The notes beneath the pieces were generated by a model. That model was not told where the DNA came from and did no database searches. It saw only the letters and a program-made list of their open reading frames with translations. Made by a program: the position numbers and the translations under genes. Shown one piece after another: positions 1 to 9,604 of a stretch of DNA of 64,000 bases. The stretch covers positions 289,015 to 353,014 of the forward strand of contig NC_019566.1 of the NCBI RefSeq assembly GCF_000319385.1, written 5' to 3'. Positions within the stretch are counted from its first letter, which is position 1, and the number at the start of each line of letters is the position of its first letter. This stretch comes from Candidatus Endolissoclinum faulkneri L2. Its GTDB lineage: Bacteria > Pseudomonadota > Alphaproteobacteria > Thalassobaculales > Thalassobaculaceae.

Positions 1-1002
1 CTTTTTATCACACATGATTTTGGTGTGGTAGCTGAGATTGCTGATCGCGTAGTTGTTATGCAAGCAGGCAGAGTGATTGAGCAGGGGCCAGCGAAAGTAA
101 TTTTAAAACAACCCAATGCACCTTATACAAAGATGTTGATCGGATCAGTCCCAAACTTTGTCCCACATTGTCGATCGCTTGCAAAGAATACACCAATAGT
201 GTTAGCGACTAAAAATCTTTGTAAAACATATGGCGGAAGAGGATTTTTTCAAAAATCTCGCGAAATTCGAGCTGTTCATAGAGTTAATTTAGAGATCCGG
301 CGTGGGGCTACTTTAGGCATCGTTGGTGAATCAGGTTCCGGTAAATCTACAGTTGCACGCTGTATTGCTCGTTTGATTGATCCGACTGCTGGTCACATAT
401 ATTTGGAAAATTACGATATTGCTCAAGTTTCTCAGAGTAGTTTGCACTCTTTACGTAGTCGAGTTCAGATAATCTTTCAGGACCCATATCGCTCTCTTAA
501 TCCACGACGTACTGTTGGAGCATCAATTATCGAAGGATTGATTAATTACGGTATGAGCAAGCAAGAAGCATACAAGCGTGCTTGTTTATTGATGCCTCTA
601 GTTAGAATTGATCCAAATGCACTTAATCGATATCCTCATCAATTTTCAGGAGGGCAACGTCAACGCATCTGCATAGCTCGTGCTTTAGCCATGGAACCCC
701 AGCTAATAATTGCCGACGAAGCTGTTTCTGCTCTAGACGTATCGGTTCAATCTCAAGTGCTGGAATTGTTTAATGATATCCGTTGCAGATTAAATTTAGC
801 TATATTATTTATTACACACGATTTGCGTGTAGCTGCTCAGGTTTGCGATACAATTGCTGTAATGCACCATGGTGAAGTAGTCGAATATGGTGAAGCCACG
901 AGAGTATTTGATAATCCACAGCATGAATATACTCGCTCACTGTTTGCTGCTGCACCTGGCCGTGGTTTTGATTTTGCTAATATCTCTATATCCACTGGAT
1001 GA
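1..1002 (+). CDS. ABC transporter ATP-binding protein, two-domain peptide/microcin type (5' truncated)
   Basis: The reading frame is open from base 1, so the gene begins outside the window; 333 residues are visible. It starts inside the end of a first ATPase domain (H-loop ITHD at residues 3-6, then a C-terminal region of the oligopeptide-ABC type). A complete second ATPase domain follows: Walker A GESGSGKST about residues 109-117, Q-loop in IIFQDPYRSLNP, signature FSGGQRQR about 215-222, Walker B LIIADE about 235-240, and H-loop ITHD about 271-274. The tail with HEYTRSLFAAAPGR is typical of oligopeptide importers. Two fused ATPases in one chain fits the YejF/GsiA type, which energises uptake of peptides or glutathione at the inner membrane. 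The permease and binding-protein partners would lie upstream, outside the window. A terminator-like hairpin follows at 1088. The substrate cannot be told from this sequence. Confidence 0.9.
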   Translation, partial: LFITHDFGVVAEIADRVVVMQAGRVIEQGPAKVILKQPNAPYTKMLIGSVPNFVPHCRSLAKNTPIVLATKNLCKTYGGRGFFQKSREIRAVHRVNLEIRRGATLGIVGESGSGKSTVARCIARLIDPTAGHIYLENYDIAQVSQSSLHSLRSRVQIIFQDPYRSLNPRRTVGASIIEGLINYGMSKQEAYKRACLLMPLVRIDPNALNRYPHQFSGGQRQRICIARALAMEPQLIIADEAVSALDVSVQSQVLELFNDIRCRLNLAILFITHDLRVAAQVCDTIAVMHHGEVVEYGEATRVFDNPQHEYTRSLFAAAPGRGFDFANISISTG

Positions 1003-2138
1003 TATTTATAAAAATTTAATTATTATTTATAAAATAAGTTGTGTGGTTGCTTTGCCGGAGAAAGTTAATTAAGGAGTAATTTAGACCATTGATCTAAGAT
1101 CAATAGTTTTTTTAGAGTATTATTTATTAGATATTAAGATTATTATATTTTTGCCTGAATTACCTAAAAGCATAGATGCGATAAGAATTATTCGTAATAA
1201 AGAGAAACTCATTTATTAATTGTATTTATTTATTATTATTTAATTATATTTTTATTTGCTACCTATAGATTATTTTATAGTTTAATTGAAATTTTTATCT
1301 AAAATAGTGAATACTTTCGCATAAATTGCAAACATTTCCTATTATAAAATGAAATAAAAATACCTCATTAATTATCCTTGAGGTATTAGTACTATGCTGG
1401 ATATTGTTTGTATAGTTCTATGTTTTTAATTTTTTAATTAATTTTTAAAGCTGTTTTAAATATAATTCTCTTATTAATTGATTAACATTAATTTATTAAA
1501 TGACTATTTTTATTATAACGTTAATTTAAGTAATTAATTGATTATATTTTTGGCGTATAATATTTCATTTATTCTTTTTTAAAAAAATTTTTGAGGATAT
1601 AGCTAAAGCTAGCTATACAAATTTTGTCAACTATTACTACATCGTAAGTTAATTTTCTTTTATATTACTAAAGTAAATAATAATATTTAAAAGAACCAAA
1701 TCTACCATAAACATTTTATAAATAAAAACACTGAAGATTACAAGTTCTATTTTTAAAACTGACTATAAATTTTTCAAGTTTAAAAGATGTATGCGTAATA
1801 CAATACAAATGCTGCATCTTATAATCAGAAATTAATCTTAAAATATACCTTAATCTAGGCTATAAATAAACTTGATATTTTGCCATTTATCGATCAGAAT
1901 AGAAGTATAGGATAATTAGATATAATAATATACGAAAAGGAATTTTTTACATTGTTTTACTTGGCAAGTAGAGTAACAGAACTATGATTGCACATAGTTT
2001 TTGAGTTTATAAATCATTTGTATCAATCGTTCCGTTCTAGAATTACTATCTATAGGATAGTATACTTAAGCTTCATTATACTTAATAATACTAAGTAATT
2101 ATCTCGAGGCAAATTGAGAGAATGTTTTACTTAATTCA
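1003..2138. other. Gene-free AT-rich interval
   Basis: No coding region could be supported. Apart from the terminator at 1088 it holds several short perfect hairpins: 1359-1387 (9-bp arms), 1598-1617 (8-bp arms, 4-nt loop), 1980-1999 (7-bp arms followed by T) and 2044-2062 (7-bp arms). Arms this short are expected by chance in sequence this AT-rich. Confidence 0.6.
1088..1113 (+). terminator. Rho-independent-type terminator after the ABC gene
   Basis: Arms at 1088-1094 and 1098-1104 pair perfectly (7 bp, 3-nt loop). After two bases comes a run of seven T (1107-1113). It lies 85 bp past the ABC stop codon on the same strand. The stem is AT-rich, as expected in this genome. Confidence 0.6.
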
Positions 2139-2210
<72 letters not shown>

Positions 2211-2633
2211 ATCTATTAATTAGCAAATGATGGCATTATACTACAAAGCTAATTTGTAGTATAATGCCAGAGAAAATGACAGGGTGCAAGTGGATTGGTA
2301 TCATTAACATTGATAGATTAAAATTATTATAGAATGTTATAGTACAGTTTACTAATCATCCAAGAAATTAAGCAAATGAATTATTAAATATAGTTATGGT
2401 AAATAGAAGATAAAAAAGATTGTGATAGAACCTCAAATAACTCATAATAATTTGTGTAATTATACTAATTATTAAAACATTCCGAATAAAAATACACCAG
2501 TAACAGGCAAGAAATTAAAATCATGCTGCTAATCCTTCGCCGGATTGAAAAATGCATAAAATCATGCATTGCATTTTAGCCTTGCTAGACTCATCGGTTG
2601 GACTCATTTATAAAAAATATTTGTGTGTTACAC
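2211..2633. other. Interval between tRNA-Thr and murA
   Basis: No gene was recognised. Besides the 17-bp inverted repeat at 2231, bases 2549-2577 can form two competing hairpins that share the same segment: 2551-2557 with 2564-2570, or 2549-2556 with 2570-2577. They lie about 55 bp before the murA start codon. Confidence 0.55.
2231..2269. repeat. Perfect 17-bp inverted repeat between tRNA-Thr and murA
   Basis: Arms 2231-2247 and 2253-2269 are exact reverse complements, separated by the 5-nt loop GCTAA. It sits 20 bp upstream of the tRNA-Thr 5' end (minus strand) and about 365 bp upstream of murA (plus strand), so in a divergent intergenic region. No T-run follows on either side. It could be a regulatory site or a cruciform-forming element. 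Confidence 0.85.
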
Positions 2634-3899
2634 ATGCATCAGATTCGTGTGCGGGGTGGGAGACCTCTCCGCGGGACCATTCCTATAAGCGGCGCTAAGA
2701 ATGCTGCTTTACCATTGATGGCAGCGTGTTTACTGTCCTGTAAACCGCTGAATTTAACCAATGTTCCAGATGTGGCTGATATTGCCTCAATGACTAATCT
2801 GTTGCGTCAACACGGAGTACACATAGAGCGAGATGGTGGAGATATGATAATGGATGCGGCTCAGGTCGAGAGTACTACCGCTCCTTATAATTTAGTAAGA
2901 AAAATGCGTGCTTCGGTTCTGGTACTTGGACCACTTGTGGCACGATTTGGACAGGCTCAAGTATCTTTACCTGGTGGTTGTGCAATAGGTAATCGTCCAA
3001 TTGATTTGCATTTGAAAGGTCTAGCAGATCTTGGTGCTGAGTTAACCATTGAAGCTGGTTATATAGAGGCCAAGGCACCGAAAGGTGGTTTGCAATGCGG
3101 ACGATTTACTTTTCCCTTTGTATCAGTTGGTGCAACTGAGAACCTTATGATGGCAGCATCTTTAGCACAAGGTGAGACAGTGTTAATCAATTCAGCACGA
3201 GAGCCAGAAATCAGCGATTTGGCTAAGTTACTCATTGCTATGGGTGCTGAAATTGAGGGGGCTGGTACTGACACCATCTATATCCAAGGTAAAGCAGAAC
3301 TAGGTGGCGCTAGCCACCGAGTAGTCGCAGATCGAATCGAGACAGGAACTTATGCTATGGCAGTAGCCATTGTAGGTAGTGAAGTAATCCTGACCAATAC
3401 TGATTTAGTGCTGATTAACTCGACTGCTGAAACTTTAAGACAGGCAGGAGTCACTTTAGAGGCTGTTGACGGTGGTGTTCGTGTTGCTAGAGGTGATGAA
3501 CGTGTACTTGGCGTCGATATGATGACCAGGCCATATCCTGGTTTCCCAACTGATTTGCAGGCACAGTTTATGTCATTGATGAGCGTATCTCGAGGTGAGT
3601 CTATAATCACTGAGACTATTTTTGATAACCGCTTTATGCACGTACAAGAGTTGTCACGTATGGGGGCTAATATCACTGTGCACGAAGCTTCAGCTATTAT
3701 ACGTGGCGTAGAGAAATTGAAAGGTGCGCAGGTTATGGCAACGGATCTACGGGCTTCTGTTTCTCTAGTGCTAGCTGGGTTAGCTGCCGAAGGGGAGACA
3801 ATAATTAACCGAATTTATCATCTAGATCGCGGCTATCAAGATTTGATTGGTAAGCTATCTGCCTGCGGTGCAGATGTAACTAAAATAGTCTCTGGGTAA
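2634..3899 (+). CDS. murA: UDP-N-acetylglucosamine 1-carboxyvinyltransferase
   Basis: MurA carries out the first committed step of peptidoglycan synthesis in the cytoplasm, moving enolpyruvate from PEP to UDP-GlcNAc. The 421-residue product has the usual length and N-terminus ([20 protein letters not shown]). The substrate-binding Lys is K22 in SGAKNAA and the PEP-binding Cys is C116 in [20 protein letters not shown] follows. I chose the ATG at 2634 because the family starts directly before IRVRGG; the frame also opens at a TTG at 2598. No clear Shine-Dalgarno is visible. Its presence means a murein wall precursor pathway is kept. Gene order murA-hisG-hisD...infA-maf is alphaproteobacterial. 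Confidence 0.96.
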   Translation: MHQIRVRGGRPLRGTIPISGAKNAALPLMAACLLSCKPLNLTNVPDVADIASMTNLLRQHGVHIERDGGDMIMDAAQVESTTAPYNLVRKMRASVLVLGPLVARFGQAQVSLPGGCAIGNRPIDLHLKGLADLGAELTIEAGYIEAKAPKGGLQCGRFTFPFVSVGATENLMMAASLAQGETVLINSAREPEISDLAKLLIAMGAEIEGAGTDTIYIQGKAELGGASHRVVADRIETGTYAMAVAIVGSEVILTNTDLVLINSTAETLRQAGVTLEAVDGGVRVARGDERVLGVDMMTRPYPGFPTDLQAQFMSLMSVSRGESIITETIFDNRFMHVQELSRMGANITVHEASAIIRGVEKLKGAQVMATDLRASVSLVLAGLAAEGETIINRIYHLDRGYQDLIGKLSACGADVTKIVSG

Positions 3900-4328
3900 T
3901 CTATATTGATAGTCTAAGATAGCTAGTGTTAGCAAATTAAAATAGTAGTTTTGCTTTCGTTAATGCAATTAACTTATCTGCATAGATAGAAAAAAAATTT
4001 TAGTGAATTCCTGCATATCTAGTACGGATAAGTATTTTTTATTTGAGATGTATTTACGTCTTTGCCTAATAATTTTATAAACTCCATTATTTTAGATGTT
4101 TTTTTCGTAAATAATGTGCTTTAGCATTACATCAGATAGACTAAAATACTCATTATTATATCAGACAGCATTAAAATAAAAATTTAGCCTAAGCTACACA
4201 TTATGGTATCTTATTGAATAATAATATGTTTTTATAATAGATTTTATTACTCTAGTGAAGTCGATAACTTATTTTCAATAAATATAATAATTTTGTTTAG
4301 CTTAATCTTTGCTACGGGATTGCATTGC
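3900..4328. other. Interval between murA and hisG
   Basis: No gene, RNA or strong hairpin seen. In many alphaproteobacteria a small DUF2948 gene lies between murA and the his genes; no remnant of it could be recognised here. Confidence 0.5.
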
Positions 4329-4994
4329 ATGAACGCGGATGATAAGCTAGTAATGGCTATACCTAAGGGGGGGCGTATCTTGAATGCGATTGCACCTTTG
4401 ATGTTGCGCGCTGGGATCGACTTAAAAGATACATTTTCTGAAGGATGTGAGCGTCAGCTCCAATTTCCCACTACGGATCCAAAGATTGACATTGTGTTAG
4501 TGAGTAATTTTGATGTTGTCACTTTTCTAGCTTTTGGCGCCGCTCATTTAGCAATCGCTGGTTCGGATATTTTGATGGAGTTTAACCATCCAGAAGTTTA
4601 TGCTCCAGTAAACCTGGATGTTGGTATTTGTCACTTAGCGGTTGCTGCTCCTGTACAGCAGTTTGCTAAAGAAGATTATTATCGTTGCTCTCATGTGCGT
4701 GTGGCTACTAAGTATCCAAATCTTACTCGTAACTATTTTGCGCGGCATGGAGTGCAAGCTGAGTGTATTAAACTAAATGGTGCTTTGGAAATGGCTCCAA
4801 ATCTAGGCTTGTGCCGTCGTATTGTTGATCTAGTGCAAACTGGTTCAACTTTAAAAGCCAACGGTTTAGTAGAAATCGACAAAATCATAGATGTAAGCGC
4901 CCGCCTTGCAGTCAATCGCACAGCGCTAAAGATTAGACCTGGGCTGATTGGTGATCTAATAGAACGTTTCCGAGAGGCTGTCAATGTCGTGTAG
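4329..4994 (+). CDS. hisG: ATP phosphoribosyltransferase, short form
   Basis: HisG joins ATP and PRPP in the first step of histidine synthesis. The 221-residue length marks the short form (HisGS), which lacks the C-terminal regulatory domain and in known systems needs the HisZ subunit for activity and feedback control. No hisZ is in this window. Recognisable segments are AIPKGGRI near the N-terminus, HLAIAGSDILME and, near the C-terminus, DLVQTGSTLKANGL (the PRPP-binding segment). I chose the ATG at 4329, which gives NADDKLVMAIPKG; a TTG at 4293 in the same frame is less likely. The stop overlaps the hisD start by 11 bases, so the two are probably co-translated. Confidence 0.94.
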   Translation: MNADDKLVMAIPKGGRILNAIAPLMLRAGIDLKDTFSEGCERQLQFPTTDPKIDIVLVSNFDVVTFLAFGAAHLAIAGSDILMEFNHPEVYAPVNLDVGICHLAVAAPVQQFAKEDYYRCSHVRVATKYPNLTRNYFARHGVQAECIKLNGALEMAPNLGLCRRIVDLVQTGSTLKANGLVEIDKIIDVSARLAVNRTALKIRPGLIGDLIERFREAVNVV

Positions 4995-6279
4995 ACTGGT
5001 GACTAGTGACACAAACTTTGCTAGTGCATTTGATGTTTTAATTAACCGCAAAAGTATCAACAAATATTATATAAACGAAATAGTTACGAGGATTATTGCA
5101 GCTGTCATTGATACTGGTGATTCAGCGTTGGTAGAGTACACTCGCAGATTTGACTTGTTTGACCCTATTAAGACAGGCCTATCAATAGGCAATGCAGAGA
5201 TTAATGCAGCAGTTGCTCGCGTTGACTCTGATACTCAAAAGTCACTAGAATTGGCTGCTGAGAGAATAGAAAATTTTCATCGTCGTCAGCTTCCTAAAGA
5301 TTTTGAAATTAATGAAAGGCTTGGAATTCGTATAGGTATGCGCTGGAGTGCGATAGATTCCGTTGGACTTTATGTTCCTGGTGGAACTGCAACTTATTCA
5401 TCCTCAGTGCTAATGAACGCACTACCAGCTAAAATAGCTGGTGTACCTCGTAGAGTTATGATGGTCCCAACTCCAGATGGGGTGGTTAATGATTTAGTGC
5501 TGGCTGCTGCTCATATTGCTGGTGTTAATGAAATTTGGCGAATCGGAGGAGCTCAAGCTATTGCAGCACTAGCATACGGTACGCAAACTATTACTAGGGT
5601 TGATAAAATTGTCGGCCCTGGTAATGCCTATGTAGCCGCTGCTAAGCAGCATGTTTTTGGTAAAGTAGGTATAGATAGTTTGGCTGGCCCATCTGAAATT
5701 TTAGTAGTTGCTGATTCTCAAAATAATCCGCATTGGATTGCAATTGACTTATTAAGTCAAGCAGAACATGATCCTTTAGCGCAAGCTATTCTTATTACCG
5801 ACGATAACGCTTTTGCCAATGCTGTAGCTGATGCTGTAGAAGATCATCTTGTTACCTTACCTCGCGTTGAGATAGCTGAGAAAAGCTGGCGTGTTTATGG
5901 TGCTATAATTGTTACCGAGTCAATAGAAGAGATACCTGAAATAGTTAATAGGATAGCGCCTGAGCATTTGGAATTAGCTGTAGCAGATCCCGAATCTATG
6001 GCTGTACAAATCCGCCACGCGGGAGCAATTTTTTTAGGTCGATTTACACCGGTAGCAATAGGAGATTATTTAGCTGGCCCAAACCATGTATTGCCGACAG
6101 CGGGTACAGCGCGATTTTCTTCTGCTCTTAGTGTGTTTGACTTCATGAAGTATACAACAACTGTAGCTTCTGATCCACAGGGACTTGCATATTTGGGGCC
6201 AGCAACGATTAAATTAGCTGAAATGGAAGGTCTTAATGCACACGCGCGTTCGTTAGCAATACGAATAAATCAGAGATAA
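4984..6279 (+). CDS. hisD: Histidinol dehydrogenase
   Basis: HisD oxidises histidinol to histidine in two NAD-dependent steps, the last of the pathway. The 431-residue product has normal length. It shows KIVGPGNAYVAAAK and the family signature GIDSLAGPSEILVVAD. Zinc-site residues are in SQAEHD (about 257-262) and in the GDYLAGPNH segment (D361, H368). The catalytic Glu-His pair is in APEHLEL (E327, H328). The start ATG lies inside the end of hisG in another frame (overlap 4984-4994), which argues for translational coupling. All key residues are present, so it should be active. A 12-bp hairpin follows 17 bp after the stop. Confidence 0.97.
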   Translation: MSCRLVTSDTNFASAFDVLINRKSINKYYINEIVTRIIAAVIDTGDSALVEYTRRFDLFDPIKTGLSIGNAEINAAVARVDSDTQKSLELAAERIENFHRRQLPKDFEINERLGIRIGMRWSAIDSVGLYVPGGTATYSSSVLMNALPAKIAGVPRRVMMVPTPDGVVNDLVLAAAHIAGVNEIWRIGGAQAIAALAYGTQTITRVDKIVGPGNAYVAAAKQHVFGKVGIDSLAGPSEILVVADSQNNPHWIAIDLLSQAEHDPLAQAILITDDNAFANAVADAVEDHLVTLPRVEIAEKSWRVYGAIIVTESIEEIPEIVNRIAPEHLELAVADPESMAVQIRHAGAIFLGRFTPVAIGDYLAGPNHVLPTAGTARFSSALSVFDFMKYTTTVASDPQGLAYLGPATIKLAEMEGLNAHARSLAIRINQR

Positions 6280-6295
6280 CTTGTATTACTTCAAG

Positions 6296-6321
6296 TAAGT
6301 ATCTATTTTAATAGATACTTA
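6296..6321. terminator. Hairpin just after hisD, probable 3' end structure
   Basis: Arms 6296-6307 and 6310-6321 are exact reverse complements (12 bp) around a TT loop, beginning 17 bp after the hisD stop. No T-run follows, so classical Rho-independent termination is doubtful; position suggests an mRNA 3' end or stabilising structure. Confidence 0.5.
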
Positions 6322-6677
6322 GAATAGCTTATAATTAGTTTATCGATAAAAGCATTATGCATTATGAGTTTGATTTTCAATATTGTGTGATTACTTGATT
6401 TTATATTGTTTAAACAATAGACTAAATGATTTAATTACTTTAATTGTAATAATTGTTAATTATTTTTTATGAAACGATAATCGCAAATAATTTATAGAAC
6501 ATTTTTTAATGATTTACTCAGTATTAGTTGCGCTATTAAATAGCTGCCGTTTTTTATCGACCAAATTTATCTAGGATTATCGCAAATTATCAAAAAAAAA
6601 TTGAGATATTCTATAAAATTATTTTCCATTTTTGTTGAAAAGGTTGTACTAAGCTATTTTTTTAGTAAGTCCTATAT

Positions 6678-6723
6678 CTGATTAATGTTAATTATATTGT
6701 AAAATATAATTAACATTAATCAG
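6678..6723. repeat. Perfect 21-bp inverted repeat
   Basis: Arms 6678-6698 and 6703-6723 match over all 21 positions, separated by the tetraloop GTAA. This is the longest perfect stem in the window. It lies about 400 bp after hisD and 550 bp before infA. No T-run follows on either strand. Confidence 0.9.
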
Positions 6724-7274
6724 TGAATGATGCCTGTAAATATTTTTTAGTATTGAATAGTTGAATTTTGTTATAGAACTTAGAAAGAGTATTTTTATCT
6801 TCATAAAGCCAATTATACCTGAATAATTCTTTAATTATTCTTTTAAACCTACTTTATTAAATTTATTAGTACTTTTCTAGTTGCATAACTTTTAAAATAA
6901 CTCATTCTAATACATACTGTTTTAGATAATGTTGTTATGTGTTAGTACTAATTTTAGTTTTTTTTGCCAGGAGGCAAGGCTTAAAAGTAGGAGAATAATT
7001 GACTAATGATGCTAATTTAAGCTATAATGCTTTGCTTAGAATTGATTTAGAGCGAATATATAAAATATACTTGCTTTGTTGTGTTCTCTTCTATTTTATA
7101 GAAGCTAATTAAGTCAGCGACAAGATGTTTTGGCGTTTTTTATTATTTGCAGGGTGCTTTTCGGCGGTTTGATAGTGGCAAGTTATTTTTAGTGATTTGT
7201 TTTTGTAAAAACAACTTGACCTTTCCTATTAGCATTAGCACTTAAGGCAGGCTTAAACTGCGCAGGGTGCAATG

Positions 7275-7493
7275 ATGGCAAAAGAAGACATGATTGAGTT
7301 TTCGGGCACTGTCGCTGAACTTCTACCGAATGCGATGTTTCGTGTTAGACTTGATAACGACCACGAAGTGCTAGCACATACCAGCGGCAAAATGCGGAAA
7401 AATCGTATTCGAGTATTAGCTGGCGATCGAGTAAATGTCGAAATGACTCCTTACGATCTAAGCAAGGGTCGTATTACTTTCAGATTTAAGTAA
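7275..7493 (+). CDS. infA: Translation initiation factor IF-1
   Basis: IF-1 is a small OB-fold protein that occupies the ribosomal A site during initiation. The product from 7275 is 72 residues, the standard length, starting [11 protein letters not shown]. It contains [12 protein letters not shown], the RMRKNRIRV-like stretch [15 protein letters not shown] and the usual end [16 protein letters not shown]. Two adjacent ATGs occur (7272 and 7275); the second gives the conserved MAKE start. AGGG at 7264-7267 may be the ribosome binding site. maf follows 22 bp downstream, as in many alphaproteobacteria. Confidence 0.97.
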   Translation: MAKEDMIEFSGTVAELLPNAMFRVRLDNDHEVLAHTSGKMRKNRIRVLAGDRVNVEMTPYDLSKGRITFRFK

Positions 7494-7515
7494 TCGTTTT
7501 TGACTGACATTATCG

Positions 7516-8139
7516 ATGACCTCACCAATGGTATTATTACGCGCTCCACAGGGCGCTCAATTTGTGTTCGCATCTAGTTCTAATTTACTTAAGAATTTGT
7601 TAGCACAAATTGGACTTTTCCCTGACTTGGTAGACAATCCTAAAATTAATAAATCTCCATTTCCGACTGAACCTGTTCGAATCTATGCAATGCGCATAGC
7701 CATATCTCAAGCACAATTAGTAGCTTATCGTTACCCGGATAGTTTTGTACTAGCTGTTAGTAAAGTAGTGGCCTGCGGTCGCCGTATTCTACCGAAAACA
7801 TATAGAATTAATGAGGCTAGGCAATGTTTAAAGTTGTTATCTGGTCGACGTCATAGAGTAATCGGCGGTATTTGCGTAATCGATCCCCATGGTAAGGGAT
7901 ATAAACGTTTGGTAGAGACAAGAGTTGGCTTTAAACGATTATCAGATGCTGAGATTGATGCTTATCTTAATTCTGGCGAGTGGTTTGATCAGGATGGTGG
8001 ATACACAATTAATGGGTTAACTGGCGCTTATGTTAATTTTTTAAACGGCTCTTATTTTAATGCGATAGGTTTAGATTTAGCAAAAACTTACTCACTGCTG
8101 AATGGTCTTGGTTTTGCTTATTTGCGCACTTCAATGTAA
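7516..8139 (+). CDS. Maf-family protein with altered active site
   Basis: Maf proteins are nucleotide pyrophosphatases of the ITPase-like fold. Similarity is clear in the middle: GRRILPKTY, QCLKLLSGRRHRV, LVETRVGFKRLSDAEIDAYL and GEWFDQDGGYTINGLTG. Length (207 residues) and the place right after infA are typical. The catalytic parts are not. The N-terminal S-x-R-R motif of the family is replaced by FASSSNLLKNLL (about 18-29), and the ADTVV segment carrying the catalytic Asp is AVSKVV (about 80-85, Asp to Ser). NGSYFNAIGL replaces the usual GSYSNVVGLP. The frame is intact, so the protein may be made, but pyrophosphatase activity is doubtful. Either a decaying gene or a changed role; the family call is firm, the function is not. 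Confidence 0.85.
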   Translation: MTSPMVLLRAPQGAQFVFASSSNLLKNLLAQIGLFPDLVDNPKINKSPFPTEPVRIYAMRIAISQAQLVAYRYPDSFVLAVSKVVACGRRILPKTYRINEARQCLKLLSGRRHRVIGGICVIDPHGKGYKRLVETRVGFKRLSDAEIDAYLNSGEWFDQDGGYTINGLTGAYVNFLNGSYFNAIGLDLAKTYSLLNGLGFAYLRTSM

Positions 8140-8746
8140 GTGTAGTTAATTATGTTATTCTATAAGGCATTTTTATAAATTACGAGTATGTGTTTTTTAA
8201 ATAAATATAAACATCATCAATGATATTGTTTTTTTATATATATTAAAAGATGATTTAAACCTTTTTAATCTTAAAAAGCTATTAAACCTTGCAACATTTG
8301 CTGTTCGAATGATAAACGCAGTAGTCAAAAATAAACCGTTCGCTAACCAAATCTTTAAGAGTATTTTTCGTGCTAGTATAATTTTAATCAGCTAATGAGT
8401 ATTGTCTTGATTAATAATAAATCCTGTCTACTAATAACAAAGAGAGCAATAATTATCAAAAAAACTTGATTTTATTAAATTTATTATTACTAATAAGTAA
8501 TGTTATTTAAAATATTTTATATTGCTTGCTGTACTGCCAAAGACAGTATATCTAATAAATAACGTGCGCTAGTTATCTTGGTGGTATACCTACTATCTAG
8601 AGATGAGCTAATAAAACAAAATTACAAATAGTTGAAAGTTGGTCACAGAATCGGTAATTTTTGGGCTTTTGTTAGCATTAGTAAAACAATACGCAAATCC
8701 TATTAAACTGACTTTAACTACATCTAAGCTAGAAAAATTATGACGG
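8140..8746. other. Interval between maf and tRNA-Phe
   Basis: Nothing recognised. The yacG gene that often follows maf in alphaproteobacteria was not found. Confidence 0.5.
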
Positions 8747-8819
8747 TGCCCAGGGGAGGATTTGAACCACCGACACGCGGAACTTCAATCCGCTGCTCTA
8801 CCAACTGAGCTACCTGGGC
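8747..8819 (-). tRNA. tRNA-Phe (anticodon GAA)
   Basis: The complement forms a 73-nt cloverleaf: acceptor GCCCAGG/CCTGGGC with discriminator A, D-arm GCTC...GAGC, anticodon stem GCGGA/TCCGC around TTGAAGT (anticodon GAA), T-loop TTCAAAT. The T-stem (GGTGG/CCTCC) has a central T-T mismatch. The next bases read CCG, so CCA is not encoded. Confidence 0.94.
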
Positions 8820-9003
8820 TTTATAAGAAGAAAAATCGTAGCAAGTATAATAAAATTTGTCTACTAAAACTTACTCAAAAAATTTACTAAAAATTAAGTC
8901 AGTTGAAATGGGCTTAAATATAACGAATTTTTATATTCTTTGCCTAATATGAATTTTTTAATATTATGTAAATTTTCAATTGCAAATGCTTTTAAGTTTT
9001 TAA

Positions 9004-9018
9004 GGGGAGGGGTGGGGG
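9004..9018 (+). other. G-rich block
   Basis: Thirteen of fifteen bases are G (runs of 4, 4 and 5), in surroundings that are almost pure A/T. It lies about 185 bp upstream of the tRNA-Phe 5' end and 55 bp before a long inverted repeat. With only three G-runs a three-layer quadruplex is not possible in one strand, but a two-layer one is. Confidence 0.6.
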
Positions 9019-9072
9019 AATAATAAACATAATTATCACTTGCTATGAAAATTATTAATCCAGCATTTGTCG

Positions 9073-9111
9073 AATATATACATTCCCATTAGAAATGGGA
9101 ATGTATATATT
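9073..9111. repeat. Perfect 18-bp inverted repeat
   Basis: Arms 9073-9090 and 9094-9111 are exact reverse complements with a 3-nt loop (AGA). The inner half of each arm holds a CCC/GGG core, which makes it one of the more stable stems here. It lies in the divergent gap between tRNA-Phe (minus) and serC (plus). Confidence 0.88.
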
Positions 9112-9604
9112 GCATCTGCGAAAATGGTATTTATTTATAATTTGCATTGAATCATAACTTTTTTAATTGACTATAACAATGAATAAAAGTAAAGAAATAT
9201 GATAAGATCATATAACAACTAAACCATACTGTTGCTTAATAACAGTATTTGACGATAAAGTTTAAGAATAATATAAGGATTGATTATATATTCTGTTAAA
9301 TATCAGAGGAGTAATTGCTTATATATTCAAACACAATTTATTATAAAAATAATTTTTATGCTTTTTAATATATCCTATTTGTTTGATATATTAGGTGGGT
9401 AGTTTTACTCATTTTTAAATCAATACATTGAATAGTGAGCAAGAGTATTGAATACACAGTTTAAGATAAAGTAATTTTATTACTAATCAATCGATTAATT
9501 TTTACGTCAAAGCAGCCAATGTTTATAACAAAAAATTACATGATGTATATTTCATTACTGATTAATGTTTTTTTTAATTTTTAACAATGAATATTCTTTT
9601 TCAG

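Larger units (their letters stand above)
6280..7274. other. Interval between hisD and infA
   Basis: No open gene. In related alphaproteobacteria this place usually holds two genes (a UPF0262 protein and a low-molecular-weight phosphatase) with a summed length close to this 995-bp gap, but I could not recognise either in any frame. It contains the hisD 3' hairpin and the long repeat at 6678. Confidence 0.5.

Noticed and set aside
7214-7245. TTGACC upstream of infA as a -35 box
   Set aside because: No convincing -10 partner at the right distance; in such A/T-rich DNA single-box matches carry little weight.
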